From positions 124,001 to 188,000 of the forward strand of contig CBIHOV010000008.1 in the NCBI GenBank assembly GCA_966211765.1: 64,000 nucleotides of DNA. The letters run 5' to 3'. The position numbers and the translations under genes were made by a program. The notes under the pieces are model-generated. The model searched no databases. It was given only the letters and a program-made list of their open reading frames with translations, and was not told the origin of the DNA. The DNA comes from Paraflavitalea sp966211765 (GTDB lineage: Bacteria; Bacteroidota; Bacteroidia; Chitinophagales; Chitinophagaceae). Below, piece by piece: positions 15,388 to 25,200 of this stretch (the stretch's first letter is position 1; every line of letters starts with the position of its first letter).

Positions 15388-17151
15388 ATGCATATTCTTT
15401 GGAAATATTTACATCCCCAGCGCTGGCTGGTATTGCTCTCCCTCGTGCTGGCGGCTACCGCCCAGGTATTGTCATTGATCGACCCCATCATCTTTGGTAA
15501 GATCATCGACGATTATGCAGGGCAGATCAACCTGCGTCCACGCAATGAGCTCATCAAAGGCGTGCTCTGGTGGCTGGCCATAGCCGTAGGCGTGGCACTG
15601 CTGGCCAGGGTGGCCAAAGCTTTCCAGGATTATACCACCCGCCTGGCTGTTCAGAAATTTGGTATGCAGATATTCAATGACGGCCTCCGCCAAACCCTCC
15701 GCCTTTCCTTCAATGAATACGAAGAACAGCGCAGTGGGGAGACCATGGCCATCCTCCAGAAAGTGCGCACCGACACCGAAAGGTTTATCACCTCTTTTAT
15801 TAATATTTTGTTCTCCTCCCTGGTAGGTGTGGGGTTTCTCATCTGGTATGCCATCACCAAACATTGGGCCCTCATCCCCGTATTTATCATCGGTGTACTC
15901 GTACTCGGATCCCTTACCGGCATGTTGAGCCGCAAAATGAAAGCCCTCCAGCGCTCCATCAACCGCGAGACCAACCGCATGGCCGGCATCATTACCGAAT
16001 CCCTGCGCAATATTGAACTCGTACGCAGCCTGGGTCTCACCTTTCCCGAGATCAGGCGCCTGCGCGAATACACCTTCCGCATTTTCCAGCTCGAAATGGA
16101 AAAAACCCGGCAAACCCGTACCCTCAGCTTTCTCCAGGGCACCGTACTCAATGTGCTGAAGCAATCTATCCTCTTCATCCTCCTCTGGCTCATTTTCGGA
16201 GGCGTACTCAGCACCGGTGAGCTTATCAGTATGCAGTTTATTTCCAATGCCATCTTTGGCCCCTTGCAGGATGTGGGAAATATCATCGTGTTCTACCGCG
16301 AGGCCGAAGCCTCCCTGGTGGTATTCGATGCCCTCATGAGCAAGCCCATCGAACAAAGGCCGCCTGAACCCGTAGCGTTAAACCAATTGAATGACCTGCG
16401 CTTTGAAAAGGTCGTATTCCGGCACACTACCGCCCACCAAAATGCCATGGATGGCATCTCTTTTTCCGTGCAGACCGGCGATACCATTGCTTTTGTGGGG
16501 CCTTCCGGTTCCGGTAAGTCCACCCTTGTTAAATTGTTGGTAGGATTGTATAAGCCACAGGAGGGAATGATCTACTTCAACGATATCCCCGCCTCCCTCA
16601 TCCGGTACAATGAATTGCGCAGGCAGATTGGTTTTGTAACCCAGGATACCCAGCTTTTTGCCGGCACCATCCGGGAAAACCTGCTTTTCGTGAAGCCCGA
16701 TGCCACCGATGAAGACATGCTGGCCGCCATGGATAAAGCCGCTGCTTCCAACCTGGTCATGCGCACGGGAAAAGGATTGAATACCATATTGGGAGAAGGC
16801 GGACTGAAACTCTCCGGTGGAGAAAAACAACGGCTTTCCATTGCCCGGGCTTTATTGCGCCATCCCCGCCTCCTGATCTTTGACGAAGCCACTTCTGCAC
16901 TGGATTCCCTTACCGAAGAAGCCATTACAGAAACCATCCGCGGCATCTCGGCTCAGCGGCAGCAGATCACCATCCTCATTGCCCACCGCCTGAGCACCAT
17001 TATGCATGCCGATACCATCTATGTATTGGAAAAAGGAAGGATCACCGAATCCGGGTCCCATGATGAATTAGTAGTTCAAAAAGGGCTCTACTACGCCATG
17101 TGGCGCCAGCAGATCGGCGAACGCCGTATGGAGATCTCAGAACCGGAATAG
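15388..17151 (+). CDS. ABC transporter, fused permease and ATP-binding protein
   Basis: The 587-residue half-transporter has a six-helix type I exporter membrane domain (about residues 1-310) and a nucleotide-binding domain with Walker A GPSGSGKST (about 371), signature LSGGEKQR (about 475), Walker B and DEATSALD (about 500), and the H-loop AHRLS. It should work as a homodimer in the inner membrane, exporting a lipid, peptide or drug; the substrate cannot be read from sequence. It is monocistronic, facing the convergent DEAD-box gene. Confidence 0.95.
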   Translation: MHILWKYLHPQRWLVLLSLVLAATAQVLSLIDPIIFGKIIDDYAGQINLRPRNELIKGVLWWLAIAVGVALLARVAKAFQDYTTRLAVQKFGMQIFNDGLRQTLRLSFNEYEEQRSGETMAILQKVRTDTERFITSFINILFSSLVGVGFLIWYAITKHWALIPVFIIGVLVLGSLTGMLSRKMKALQRSINRETNRMAGIITESLRNIELVRSLGLTFPEIRRLREYTFRIFQLEMEKTRQTRTLSFLQGTVLNVLKQSILFILLWLIFGGVLSTGELISMQFISNAIFGPLQDVGNIIVFYREAEASLVVFDALMSKPIEQRPPEPVALNQLNDLRFEKVVFRHTTAHQNAMDGISFSVQTGDTIAFVGPSGSGKSTLVKLLVGLYKPQEGMIYFNDIPASLIRYNELRRQIGFVTQDTQLFAGTIRENLLFVKPDATDEDMLAAMDKAAASNLVMRTGKGLNTILGEGGLKLSGGEKQRLSIARALLRHPRLLIFDEATSALDSLTEEAITETIRGISAQRQQITILIAHRLSTIMHADTIYVLEKGRITESGSHDELVVQKGLYYAMWRQQIGERRMEISEPE

Positions 17152-17190
17152 CCCTCAAAGCAAGCGCACTCCCTATCACGTGTCACCACC

Positions 17191-17273
17191 TTTGTCATGT
17201 CGACCGAAGGGAGACATCCGCTATCGAAGCAAGCGCCAATCGAAGCAAACGCATTGCCGATTGCCGATTGCCG
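17191..17273. repeat. Intergenic repeat: short inverted repeat plus three ATTGCCG heptamers
   Basis: ATGTC (17197-17201) and GACAT (17213-17217) flank GACCGAAGGGA, resembling the dispersed GTC-rich intergenic elements seen in Bacteroidota. Two TCGAAGCAA copies follow (17224 and 17239 regions), then (ATTGCCG)x3 at 17253-17273. The last part, including TCGAAGCAAA, recurs at 28884-28924. Confidence 0.75.
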
Positions 17274-17277
17274 CCCC

Positions 17278-18600
17278 CTACTTCGCTACCTCAATCTTCA
17301 CCTTCTTACCCTTGATCTTCTCCGTTTTGATCTGTTGTAGCGTATGCCCCGCTTTGCTTTTTCTTACCGCCACAAAAGAGAAGAAATCCTTCACCTCGAT
17401 CAGTCCGATATCCTCTTTCTTCAATTCTCCTTTGTTCGTCAGGAAGCCTACAATATCCACTTTGTTCACTTTGTCTTTCTTGCCTGCGGCAATAAACAAG
17501 GTCGTCCATACGGGCTTTTGGGGTATTTCTGCCGTCTCGGGCAGCTTGATCTCAGTAGGCGCCGGTTTGATATAAGAAGGCACATATTCATGAGGAGCCA
17601 GCACCAGGATAGCTGTTCCACTTTTGTCCATCCGGGCCGTGCGGCCGTTACGATGCGTATAAGATTCTTCTGTAGTGGGAAGCTGGTAATGTACAATGTA
17701 GCGGATATTGGGAATATCCAGTCCGCGGGCCGCCAGGTCAGTAGTTACAAGTACGTTGGAACTACCATTGCGAAACTTGCAAAGCGCACTGTCACGTTCC
17801 TGCTGTTCCATAGCGCCGTGGTAAAATACATTCGTGATCCCTTTATCTTTCAGGAGCGTACTAAGCTGGCCCACGAATTCCCGCTGGTTGCAGAATACAA
17901 TGGTCGACCGGTTGCCCAGCGCACAGATCAGCCGGAACAGCGTATCCGTTTTATCAGGATCATTACTCCTCACCATTTGGATAGCCAGAGCGGGCGACTT
18001 TTCACCCGTCAGGAAATTGATCTCCACAGCATCCTTCAGCCCTACAAAAGCGGGTACTTCCACCGCATCAGTAGCAGAGGTTAGAATCCTTTTCTTCAAG
18101 GCCGGCAGCGAGCCGATCACGAAAGACATTTCTTCTTCAAAGCCCGCTTCCAGCGATTTGTCAAACTCATCCAGCACCAGGGTTTCAATATGTGCAGTAG
18201 TGATATTACCGCGACGAATATGGTCAGCCAGCCTGCCCGGTGTGCCTACGATCAGCGCCGGCGCTTGTTTCAGGTTGTTTTCTTCCGTTTCCCGCAAATG
18301 CCCGCCATAGCAGCAGGTGATCTTAAAACCACTTCCCATATTCTTGAATACCTGCTCGATCTGCAGGGCCAGTTCCCGCGAAGGCACAATGATCAATGCC
18401 TGCGTTACCCGGCTCTCCCGGTCCAGCAACTGAGTTACCGGCAGCAGAAAAGCGAGCGTTTTACCGGAACCCGTATCCGACAGCAGCATCACCGCATCGG
18501 AGTTCTTATTGGCCTCCAGCGATGCCTCCTGCATTTCATTCAATGCGTCAATTTGCAAATTGGAAAGCGTGTCAGCGATAGAAAAAGAAGATACTTGCAT
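17278..18600 (-). CDS. DEAD-box RNA helicase, DbpA-like
   Basis: The protein has helicase core motifs in order: motif I SDTGSGKT (about residue 40), PSRELALQ, TPGRLADH, motif II DEFD (in place of DEAD), SAT, TTDLAARGLDIP and HRNGRTAR. After the core, the last ~75 residues (from about KVDIVGFLTNKG) match the DbpA RNA-binding domain that recognises a 23S rRNA hairpin in DbpA proteins. A role in large-subunit ribosome assembly is likely. The ATG at 18600 gives 440 residues; an upstream TTG at 18618 is less likely. It converges with the ABC transporter gene. Confidence 0.92.
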   Translation of the reverse strand: MQVSSFSIADTLSNLQIDALNEMQEASLEANKNSDAVMLLSDTGSGKTLAFLLPVTQLLDRESRVTQALIIVPSRELALQIEQVFKNMGSGFKITCCYGGHLRETEENNLKQAPALIVGTPGRLADHIRRGNITTAHIETLVLDEFDKSLEAGFEEEMSFVIGSLPALKKRILTSATDAVEVPAFVGLKDAVEINFLTGEKSPALAIQMVRSNDPDKTDTLFRLICALGNRSTIVFCNQREFVGQLSTLLKDKGITNVFYHGAMEQQERDSALCKFRNGSSNVLVTTDLAARGLDIPNIRYIVHYQLPTTEESYTHRNGRTARMDKSGTAILVLAPHEYVPSYIKPAPTEIKLPETAEIPQKPVWTTLFIAAGKKDKVNKVDIVGFLTNKGELKKEDIGLIEVKDFFSFVAVRKSKAGHTLQQIKTEKIKGKKVKIEVAK

Positions 18601-18784
18601 TTCGCAAAAGTACGTCAAATCCCACCGACCCCTGCCTGTTAACTAAAAGCCCCCAGTTCCGGCACCAAACCACTCCCGCCGGTAGCTACCCATCCAGTTC
18701 CTGTTACCGGCCGGCTGCCGGGCACGATATTTTTGCCACTACCCCTGCCTTCCCAATTATTTACACACATAAAATCATAGATAT

Positions 18785-20971
18785 ATGCCTGCCAGAAAGA
18801 AATCCAGCAAAAACACCGATGCCCTTAATGATAAGCTTAATGAACTCCTGCCTGATAAAGAAGACAGCAATGGCGAATTCATGACCACCAACCACGGTGT
18901 AAAGATCAACGACGACCAAAACTCCCTGAAAGCAGGCGACAGGGGAGCCACCTTACTGGAGGATTTTATCCTGCGCGAGAAGATCACCCATTTCGACCAC
19001 GAACGCATACCAGAGCGCATTGTACATGCCCGTGGAGCTGCTGCCCATGGGGTTTTCCGGGTCTATGAATCCATGGCCAAATACACCCAAGCACAATTCC
19101 TGACCGATACTTCCATAGAAACACCCGTATTTCTAAGGTTTTCCACCGTTGCCGGTTCCCGGGGATCCACCGACCTGGCCCGCGACGTGCGCGGCTTTGC
19201 CGTTAAGTTCTATACACAGGAAGGAAACTTCGATCTCGTGGGTAACAACATGCCCGTATTCTTTATACAAGACGCCATCAAATTCCCCGATCTCATCCAT
19301 GCTGTCAAGCCCGAGCCGCACAATGAAATACCACAGGCCGCCTCAGCCCACGATACTTTCTGGGACTTTATTTCCCTGATGCCCGAATCTACCCATATGA
19401 TCATGTGGGCCATGAGCGACCGTGCCATCCCCCGCAGCTACCGCATGATGGAAGGTTTTGGCGTACATACTTTCCGCCTCATTAATGACCAGGGCAAAGC
19501 CTGCTTTGTGAAGTTTCACTGGAAACCCCTGCTGGGCGTTCATTCCGTAGCCTGGGATGAAGCGCAAAAGATCTCCGGCAAAGATCCCGACTTCCACCGC
19601 CGTGATCTCTGGGAAGCCATTGAGAATGGCGATTTTCCCGAATGGGAATTGGGTGTGCAGATCGTAGCCGAAAAAGACGAACACAAGTTTGATTTCGATC
19701 TGCTCGATCCCACCAAGCTCATCCCGGAAGAACTGGTGCCTGTTCAGCGGATTGGTAAACTAACCCTCAACCGCAATCCCGATAATTTCTTTGCCGAAAC
19801 CGAACAGGTAGCCTTCCATGTAGGCCATATCGTGCCCGGTATTGATTTTACCAATGATCCATTGATGCAGGGCCGCCTCTTCTCCTATACCGACACCCAA
19901 CTCATTCGCCTGGGGGGACCTAATTTTCATGAAATACCCATCAACCGGCCAATAGTTCCCGTACACAATAACCAGCGCGATGGTCATATGCGCCAAACCA
20001 TCAACAAAGGCCAAACCAGCTATAGCCCCAATTCATTGGGCAGCGGCTGCCCCTTCCAGGCCAAATGGGCCGACGGAGGTTTTGCCTCCCATGCTGAAAA
20101 GATTGACGCCAAAAAAGTGCGTGAACGCAGCCCCAGCTTCTTCGACCATTTCAGTCAGGCCACCCTGTTTTACAACAGCCAGTCAGAGCATGAACAGAAC
20201 CATATCATTGATGCCCTCAGCTTTGAACTGGGCAAGGTAGAAACCGTAGCCATCCGCCAACGAATGCTGGGCATACTCACCCAGGTAGACATGGGCCTGG
20301 CTACTCAGGTAGCATACAACCTGGGCCTGCCCGTACCTAAAAAACCAGAACAGCCAATCAACCATAGCATACCCGCCGATGGTAACCCCAAAAAATTCCA
20401 ACCTGTCCATGTGGAAAGCAGGATAAAGAAATCAGCAGCCCTTAGCATGGCCAACACAATTAAGGATACCATCCGTACCCGCAAAATTGCCATACTGGCC
20501 GCCGATGGCGTGGATGATAAAGCATTGACCGCTGTAAAGAATGCATTGAAAGCCGAAGGAGCAGTGGCGGAAGTAATAGCGCCAAGGTTAGGAGTAATAA
20601 CAGCTGAGAATGGTGCAAAAATACCCGTAGATAAAGGCCTGTTCACCGTTGCCTCTGTTTTGTATGATGCCGTATATGTGCCCGGCGGCACCAATAGTGC
20701 GGCTACCCTGGCAGATGATGCTGATGCAGTACATTTTCTCAATGAAGCCTACAGGCATTGTAAAGCCATTGCCGCGGATGCCGGCGCCCTGCAGGTGATA
20801 GAGGCCACTTACTTTAGTAAAAAACTGTCCGTAGACAAAGTCAAAGACACGGTAATGCAGGATGGCGTGATCATCAACAGCAACCCGAAAAAACTAGCAC
20901 AACAATTCATTGCAGCGATAGCCCAACATCGTTTCTGGGAAAGAGAAAAGCCGCGAAAAGTACCGGCATAA
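18785..20971 (+). CDS. katE: Large-subunit catalase with C-terminal DJ-1/PfpI-like domain
   Basis: The 728 residues match clade II (HPII/KatE) catalases. The heme catalase core has the distal His in VHARGAAAHG (about residue 80), the NNMPVFFIQD segment with the active Asn, and the proximal Tyr in RLFSYTDTQLIRLGGPNF. Residues about 560-720 are a flavodoxin-like GATase-1/DJ-1 domain (KIAILAADGVDD, YVPGGTNSAA), which stabilises the tetramer in this clade. It decomposes hydrogen peroxide in the cytoplasm. No dedicated regulator is next to it. Confidence 0.96.
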   Translation: MPARKKSSKNTDALNDKLNELLPDKEDSNGEFMTTNHGVKINDDQNSLKAGDRGATLLEDFILREKITHFDHERIPERIVHARGAAAHGVFRVYESMAKYTQAQFLTDTSIETPVFLRFSTVAGSRGSTDLARDVRGFAVKFYTQEGNFDLVGNNMPVFFIQDAIKFPDLIHAVKPEPHNEIPQAASAHDTFWDFISLMPESTHMIMWAMSDRAIPRSYRMMEGFGVHTFRLINDQGKACFVKFHWKPLLGVHSVAWDEAQKISGKDPDFHRRDLWEAIENGDFPEWELGVQIVAEKDEHKFDFDLLDPTKLIPEELVPVQRIGKLTLNRNPDNFFAETEQVAFHVGHIVPGIDFTNDPLMQGRLFSYTDTQLIRLGGPNFHEIPINRPIVPVHNNQRDGHMRQTINKGQTSYSPNSLGSGCPFQAKWADGGFASHAEKIDAKKVRERSPSFFDHFSQATLFYNSQSEHEQNHIIDALSFELGKVETVAIRQRMLGILTQVDMGLATQVAYNLGLPVPKKPEQPINHSIPADGNPKKFQPVHVESRIKKSAALSMANTIKDTIRTRKIAILAADGVDDKALTAVKNALKAEGAVAEVIAPRLGVITAENGAKIPVDKGLFTVASVLYDAVYVPGGTNSAATLADDADAVHFLNEAYRHCKAIAADAGALQVIEATYFSKKLSVDKVKDTVMQDGVIINSNPKKLAQQFIAAIAQHRFWEREKPRKVPA

Positions 20972-20979
20972 TATAAACA

Positions 20980-21026
20980 GGTGGGTCGCCCTGCAGCTTA
21001 GCCTTCGGGTGGCTGGGCGGCTCACC
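20980..21026. repeat. Imperfect hairpin repeat, copy 1 (convergent gap after katE)
   Basis: Arms GGTGGGTCGCCC and GGGCGGCTCACC pair except at two positions, with a 23-nt loop. The same arms with the same two mispairs occur at 37439-37467 and 59291-59319. It lies between the ends of katE and the gene at 21034, so it may work as a bidirectional terminator, although no T tract follows here. Confidence 0.75.
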
Positions 21027-21033
21027 TCACTAC

Positions 21034-21465
21034 TCACTTACTCAGCATCCTGTTAAACTTCTCCAGCTCAGTGATCTCCGGAGGAGTGAGCGTTTCGTTG
21101 TTATTGTATTTCACCTGGAAGAAAAGTACCCTTTTGTGTTGGGGATATTTCGCAAGAATAGCTTCGATCATTTGGCCCACATGTTCGTCTTTGCTGTACA
21201 AAGGTTTGGGCGGAGGAGGGGCAGACTTATAACGGGTAGGCTTTTTCATGATCACCGCTTCCAGCGTAGCCAGCTTGCCGTCGGGGATCGATTCAACCTT
21301 CATGGCCTTCTGGTAAAGACCTTCCAGTTGCTTTTTGCTCAAGCCACCCCTTTCTTCGTATTGGTGGGAAAGACTTTTTATAAAAGTAGAATCAGGCCTG
21401 GCAGCCAGCATGGCCTCCAGTACATCTTTGATCACATCTACGTCTATCTTCTTCTTTTGTAACAT
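21034..21465 (-). CDS. Cytoplasmic protein of unknown function
   Basis: The 143-residue protein begins MLQKKKIDVDVIKDVLEAML and is mostly helical and charged, with a proline-rich linker (SAPPPPKPLYSKDEH) at about residue 80 between two helical halves. No signal peptide or known motif is visible. It lies 42 bp downstream of the gene at 21508 on the same strand and converges with katE. Confidence 0.75.
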   Translation of the reverse strand: MLQKKKIDVDVIKDVLEAMLAARPDSTFIKSLSHQYEERGGLSKKQLEGLYQKAMKVESIPDGKLATLEAVIMKKPTRYKSAPPPPKPLYSKDEHVGQMIEAILAKYPQHKRVLFFQVKYNNNETLTPPEITELEKFNRMLSK

Positions 21466-21507
21466 ACTTTGACCACCGAAAGTAGGAAAAAAGCGGGAGT
21501 TGCGTGA

Positions 21508-21822
21508 TCAGAACAGCCAGCTACAGGCAAGTAAAGCCAGCCCCAGCCCCAGCACACCACCAATCACAGAAGCTACCGCATCCATAAAATCATACACCCC
21601 AAGGCCGGTTATAAGTGAGAAAAGTTCAAATCCATAGCTGATAATGATCACGAGCGCGAGAACAATGAGTACCGACAGGCCGGTATTGTTGGGCATCAGC
21701 CACCAGCCCAGTCCCTGCAGTACCGCACCCATCAGGATGCCAGCATAAAAATGTCTCCATTTATCAGGGGCTATGCTCTTAAACAAGAAGTAGTATTTTT
21801 TAGGGATATGCCGGCAAGGCAT
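21508..21822 (-). CDS. Small integral membrane protein
   Basis: The 104-residue protein has three hydrophobic segments: around residues 27-45 (AGILMGAVLQGLGWWLM), 48-70 (LSVLIVLALVIIISYGFEL) and 84-102 (VASVIGGVLGLGLALLAC). A conserved-looking DKWRHF motif precedes the first helix and YDFMDAVASVIGG lies in the last; this pattern resembles DUF2279/VanZ-like small membrane proteins. The assignment is tentative and no function is claimed. Confidence 0.7.
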   Translation of the reverse strand: MPCRHIPKKYYFLFKSIAPDKWRHFYAGILMGAVLQGLGWWLMPNNTGLSVLIVLALVIIISYGFELFSLITGLGVYDFMDAVASVIGGVLGLGLALLACSWLF

Positions 21823-21919
21823 TTAGTAAAGATCGCCCTTGCCTACCTGTAAGATAAGTTAAAATATAAACGCTCCTTCCCACCAATCCCATAAATCTCA
21901 AAAATCCCAGTTCAGACAT

Positions 21920-22417
21920 CTAATCGATCTCTTCAAAAATGCCCGTTTGTTTATTCTTCCGCACATTGTCCCAGCTGAAATAACGGCCATTCATAGCTAC
22001 ATACACGCCGGGAGGCAGTGATTGTACGAAAGCCATGGCGCTGCCCAGGTTGAACAGTCCATCCGAGCTACCGAATTTGATGGGGATCATAGCGCCCGTG
22101 AGTACGATCGTTTTATTCTTGATGCTTTCTGCCAGCACTTTGGCGGTAATGGCCATGGTATCCGTACCATGTGTAATGATGATCTTGTCTTCCTCACATT
22201 GCACACATTGGTGCACGATCAGTTCACGATCCTGTGTGGTCATATCCAGGCTATCGATCATCATCAATGTCCTGATCACTACCGGCACTTTATTACGACC
22301 CATTTCCAGCAGGTCATGCATCTGCGTATCCTTAAAGAACAGCTGACCATTCAGTTCATTATACTCTTTATCAAAAGTGCCGCCGGTAATAAAAATACGA
22401 ATGGCTTTTATAGGCAT
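21920..22417 (-). CDS. Asparaginase N-terminal-domain protein
   Basis: The 165-residue protein contains the first active-site motif TGGTFDK (residues 11-17) and the second, HGTDTM (about 83-88), plus TGAMIPIKFGSSDG, all from the N-terminal catalytic domain of L-asparaginases. The C-terminal domain of full enzymes (about 320 residues) is absent. The protein ends cleanly (WDNVRKNKQTGIFEEID), and short versions like this are seen in Bacteroidota, so it is probably a genuine short family rather than a broken gene. Activity and substrate are unknown. Confidence 0.85.
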   Translation of the reverse strand: MPIKAIRIFITGGTFDKEYNELNGQLFFKDTQMHDLLEMGRNKVPVVIRTLMMIDSLDMTTQDRELIVHQCVQCEEDKIIITHGTDTMAITAKVLAESIKNKTIVLTGAMIPIKFGSSDGLFNLGSAMAFVQSLPPGVYVAMNGRYFSWDNVRKNKQTGIFEEID

Positions 22418-22660
22418 AATACACGCATTTTGTGCGGGTGAAATTAAACCAATAAAAAATGCAGGGATTTAGATTTAGAAAATCTCAAGGCTCTATCCTG
22501 ATTGCTTGGTGATCATTTAACAGTCGGGCTGATCTGTTGAACGATTGCCCCCTGCTGGCCGTCGTCGTAAGCAAGCTGCCATACCAATTCCCTTTTTGAA
22601 AACGGGACATACCCGGATATTAAAATACCATCAACCCCTTCCTACTGATCCTCCAAATCC

Positions 22661-22690
22661 TTTGAATCCAGCTTTCTTTTTATAGTTTAG
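22661..22690 (+). promoter_or_regulatory. Candidate promoter of the MscS-type channel gene
   Basis: TTTG (22661-22664), 18 nt, then TAGTTTAG (22683-22690), one base from TAnnTTTG. The start codon is 20 bp downstream. Confidence 0.4.
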
Positions 22691-22710
22691 CACCAGCAAA
22701 AAATCAACAC

Positions 22711-25128
22711 ATGAAAAACCGCTGGCGCCACCTGGTTGCAGGTTATATCCTTTTGTTATGCTCCCTGGCCACCACGGCCCAGGATTCTGCCCGTTTTAGA
22801 CAAGAAAGATTTCCCCGTGGCAGCGATTCCGCCCGGCAACAATCAGATTCCAGCCGGCCCAGGAGAGGGGGTATGTCCTCCCTCTTTGCCGACTCTGCCA
22901 AGCTCACCAGCAGCGACTACCAGCTCCAGATCGAGAAAACCTATGTGATCCTGGACAATATCGAAAATAAGAGCGAACTGGGCCTTGCCATCAACGAGAT
23001 CAAAGGAAAGCTGGCCGACAACGATTCCGTACTTGCTGTACTTAAAGACAATGTACTCAACAACAGCCGGGCCCTTAACCTGCGCAACCTGCAGGTGTTC
23101 AGAACCCTCCTGCTCAACTTGCAGCGCGATGGAAAAGATAACCGCGAAATCCTCGACAGCACAGAACATAAACTGGATGGCCTGCGCAATAGCATGAAGA
23201 CCCTGATAGCAGATACCGTATTGCGACAGCTCTTGCGCGATTCCGTACTCCGCCAGCAGTTCAGCGCTCCTTTAAAGGACATGCGCGAAAACTGGAGGTC
23301 CAGCACCCGCCACCTGCGCGAAAGCATGGCCACCATCAACCTTCTGCAAACAAAGAACTCTTCCAATGCCATTACCACCGCCCAGCTATTGGAAAAAGTA
23401 AATACCCTGCTCAATACCTCGGCCGCCCGCATCTTTGGCAAGGAATACAATTACCTCTGGGAAAAAGATACCTCCGATCTCTCCGAAAGCGCCCGGTCCT
23501 CCTTTGGCAAAGCTTATGAAGGAGAGAAAAAAGCCCTTCGATATTATTTTAAAGACAGTGGCAATAAGCGATTCTTCCTCCTGCTCATCGGCCTGCTGTT
23601 CTTTTTCTGGATATACCGCAACATACGCACCCTCAAACGACTCAAAGCCATGCCTGCTATTCAGGACCTGGGCTTTGAATACCTGCCCTCCGGCTATATC
23701 GTTTCTGCCTTTGTGATCATGTTTTCCATTGCCCCGCTTTTTGACCTCCATGCCCCTGCGGCCTATATAGAATCCATGCAATTCCTGCTGCTGATCATCC
23801 TCACCATCATCTGCTGGAAAAAATGGCCGCGCAACCTGTTCTGGAATTGGATAGTGATGGCCGTCCTGTATATCTGTTTCGCTGCCACCCACCATATGGT
23901 CGATCCCGGTTTCTGGCAACGTTTATGGCTTATCCTGCTCAACATACTCTCCGTTGTTTTTGGCCTGCTCTTTCTCTCTAAAATGAAAGAGCACCTACAC
24001 CTCAAAGGCTTCCTCCGGTTTGTCATCATCCTGCACAACGTGATGAATGTGCTGTCCATACTGTTTAACCTATGGGGCCGTTTCTCCCTGGCGCAGATCT
24101 TTGGCAATGCCGCCATCTTTGCTTTTACCCAGGCCATCGGACTGGCTGTATTCAGCAAAATTTTTATGGAAGCCATCCTGTTGCAGATCATGACCAGCCG
24201 CGTCAAACGTGGAGTACAAAGCCGCTTTGAATACCAACATGTACTCAATGGATTCCAGCGCCCGCTGCTTTTCCTGGTGGTCATTTTGTGGTTAATCGTA
24301 TTTACCACCAACCTGAATGTCTATACTACCGTATTGGGTGGATTGACCACCTTCCTGGAAACGCCCCGCCACATCGGCAATGCTTATTTTACCATTGGCG
24401 GCGTACTGCTTTTTTTCCTCATCATCTGGATAGCCCACCTGCTGCAGAAGTATGTTGGTTATTTCTTTGGAGATACTGGTAACGATGAGGAAATCCACAA
24501 TAAGGGACAGCGTTCAAGACTGCTCATAGCAAGGCTCATCCTGCTTTGCGTTGGTTATTTCCTGGCTGTGGCCGCTTCAGGAGTACCCGTAGATAAAATT
24601 ACCATCGTATTGGGCGCGCTCGGTGTTGGTATTGGTTTGGGCTTACAGAACATCGTAAACAATTTTGTATCCGGTATCATACTCATCTTCGACAGGCCGC
24701 TCCAGATAGGCGATGTGGTGGAGGTAGGGGATAAATCGGGCCGCGTACGCGAAATCGGTCTGCGCTCCAGTACCTTACTCACACAGGATGGCGCCGAAGT
24801 GATCATTCCCAATGGTGATATCCTTTCCCAGCAAATTACCAATTGGACCCTCTCCAATAACCAGATACGCCTGGAAATGGAATTGTCGGTTAGTGGCAGC
24901 CGCGATATGGAAACCGTATCTTCTGGTATTAAAAAAGCGATCCTCTCTTCCAGGTTCATATTTGAAAACCGGGAACCACAAATACTCTTTACCAAAGTAA
25001 ATGAAAACGGGTTCGATCTGAAAGCCTTCTTCTGGTGTGCCGATGTTGCTAAATCCGAAGAAGCAAAAAGCGATGTCCTGATACTGTTACATGATAATTT
25101 AAACGCCTCCGGTCTGCACATCAACTAA
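22711..25128 (+). CDS. Mechanosensitive ion channel, MscS/MscK superfamily, large form
   Basis: The 805-residue protein opens with a signal peptide (ends near ATTAQDSA). A periplasmic, helical, coiled-coil-prone region follows up to about residue 280. About ten membrane helices then lead to the MscS pore and beta domain: GVGIGLGLQNIVNNFVSG (about residue 635), IFDRPLQIGDVVEVG and VIIPNGDILSQQITNW. This is the layout of MscK/YbiO-like channels that release solutes under low osmolarity. It is monocistronic, with its own predicted promoter and a strong terminator. Confidence 0.93.
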   Translation: MKNRWRHLVAGYILLLCSLATTAQDSARFRQERFPRGSDSARQQSDSSRPRRGGMSSLFADSAKLTSSDYQLQIEKTYVILDNIENKSELGLAINEIKGKLADNDSVLAVLKDNVLNNSRALNLRNLQVFRTLLLNLQRDGKDNREILDSTEHKLDGLRNSMKTLIADTVLRQLLRDSVLRQQFSAPLKDMRENWRSSTRHLRESMATINLLQTKNSSNAITTAQLLEKVNTLLNTSAARIFGKEYNYLWEKDTSDLSESARSSFGKAYEGEKKALRYYFKDSGNKRFFLLLIGLLFFFWIYRNIRTLKRLKAMPAIQDLGFEYLPSGYIVSAFVIMFSIAPLFDLHAPAAYIESMQFLLLIILTIICWKKWPRNLFWNWIVMAVLYICFAATHHMVDPGFWQRLWLILLNILSVVFGLLFLSKMKEHLHLKGFLRFVIILHNVMNVLSILFNLWGRFSLAQIFGNAAIFAFTQAIGLAVFSKIFMEAILLQIMTSRVKRGVQSRFEYQHVLNGFQRPLLFLVVILWLIVFTTNLNVYTTVLGGLTTFLETPRHIGNAYFTIGGVLLFFLIIWIAHLLQKYVGYFFGDTGNDEEIHNKGQRSRLLIARLILLCVGYFLAVAASGVPVDKITIVLGALGVGIGLGLQNIVNNFVSGIILIFDRPLQIGDVVEVGDKSGRVREIGLRSSTLLTQDGAEVIIPNGDILSQQITNWTLSNNQIRLEMELSVSGSRDMETVSSGIKKAILSSRFIFENREPQILFTKVNENGFDLKAFFWCADVAKSEEAKSDVLILLHDNLNASGLHIN

Positions 25129-25158
25129 AAAGACAGGCGGGGCCACCAGCCCAATTTT

Positions 25159-25200
25159 AAAAGCGGTTACATACACTATCGGGTGTGTAACCGCTTTTTT
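25159..25200 (+). terminator. Rho-independent terminator of the MscS-type gene
   Basis: The 13-bp perfect arms AAAAGCGGTTACA and TGTAACCGCTTTT end in a run of T; the loop can extend the stem by further AC/GT pairs. It lies 30 bp after the stop at 25128. Confidence 0.92.
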
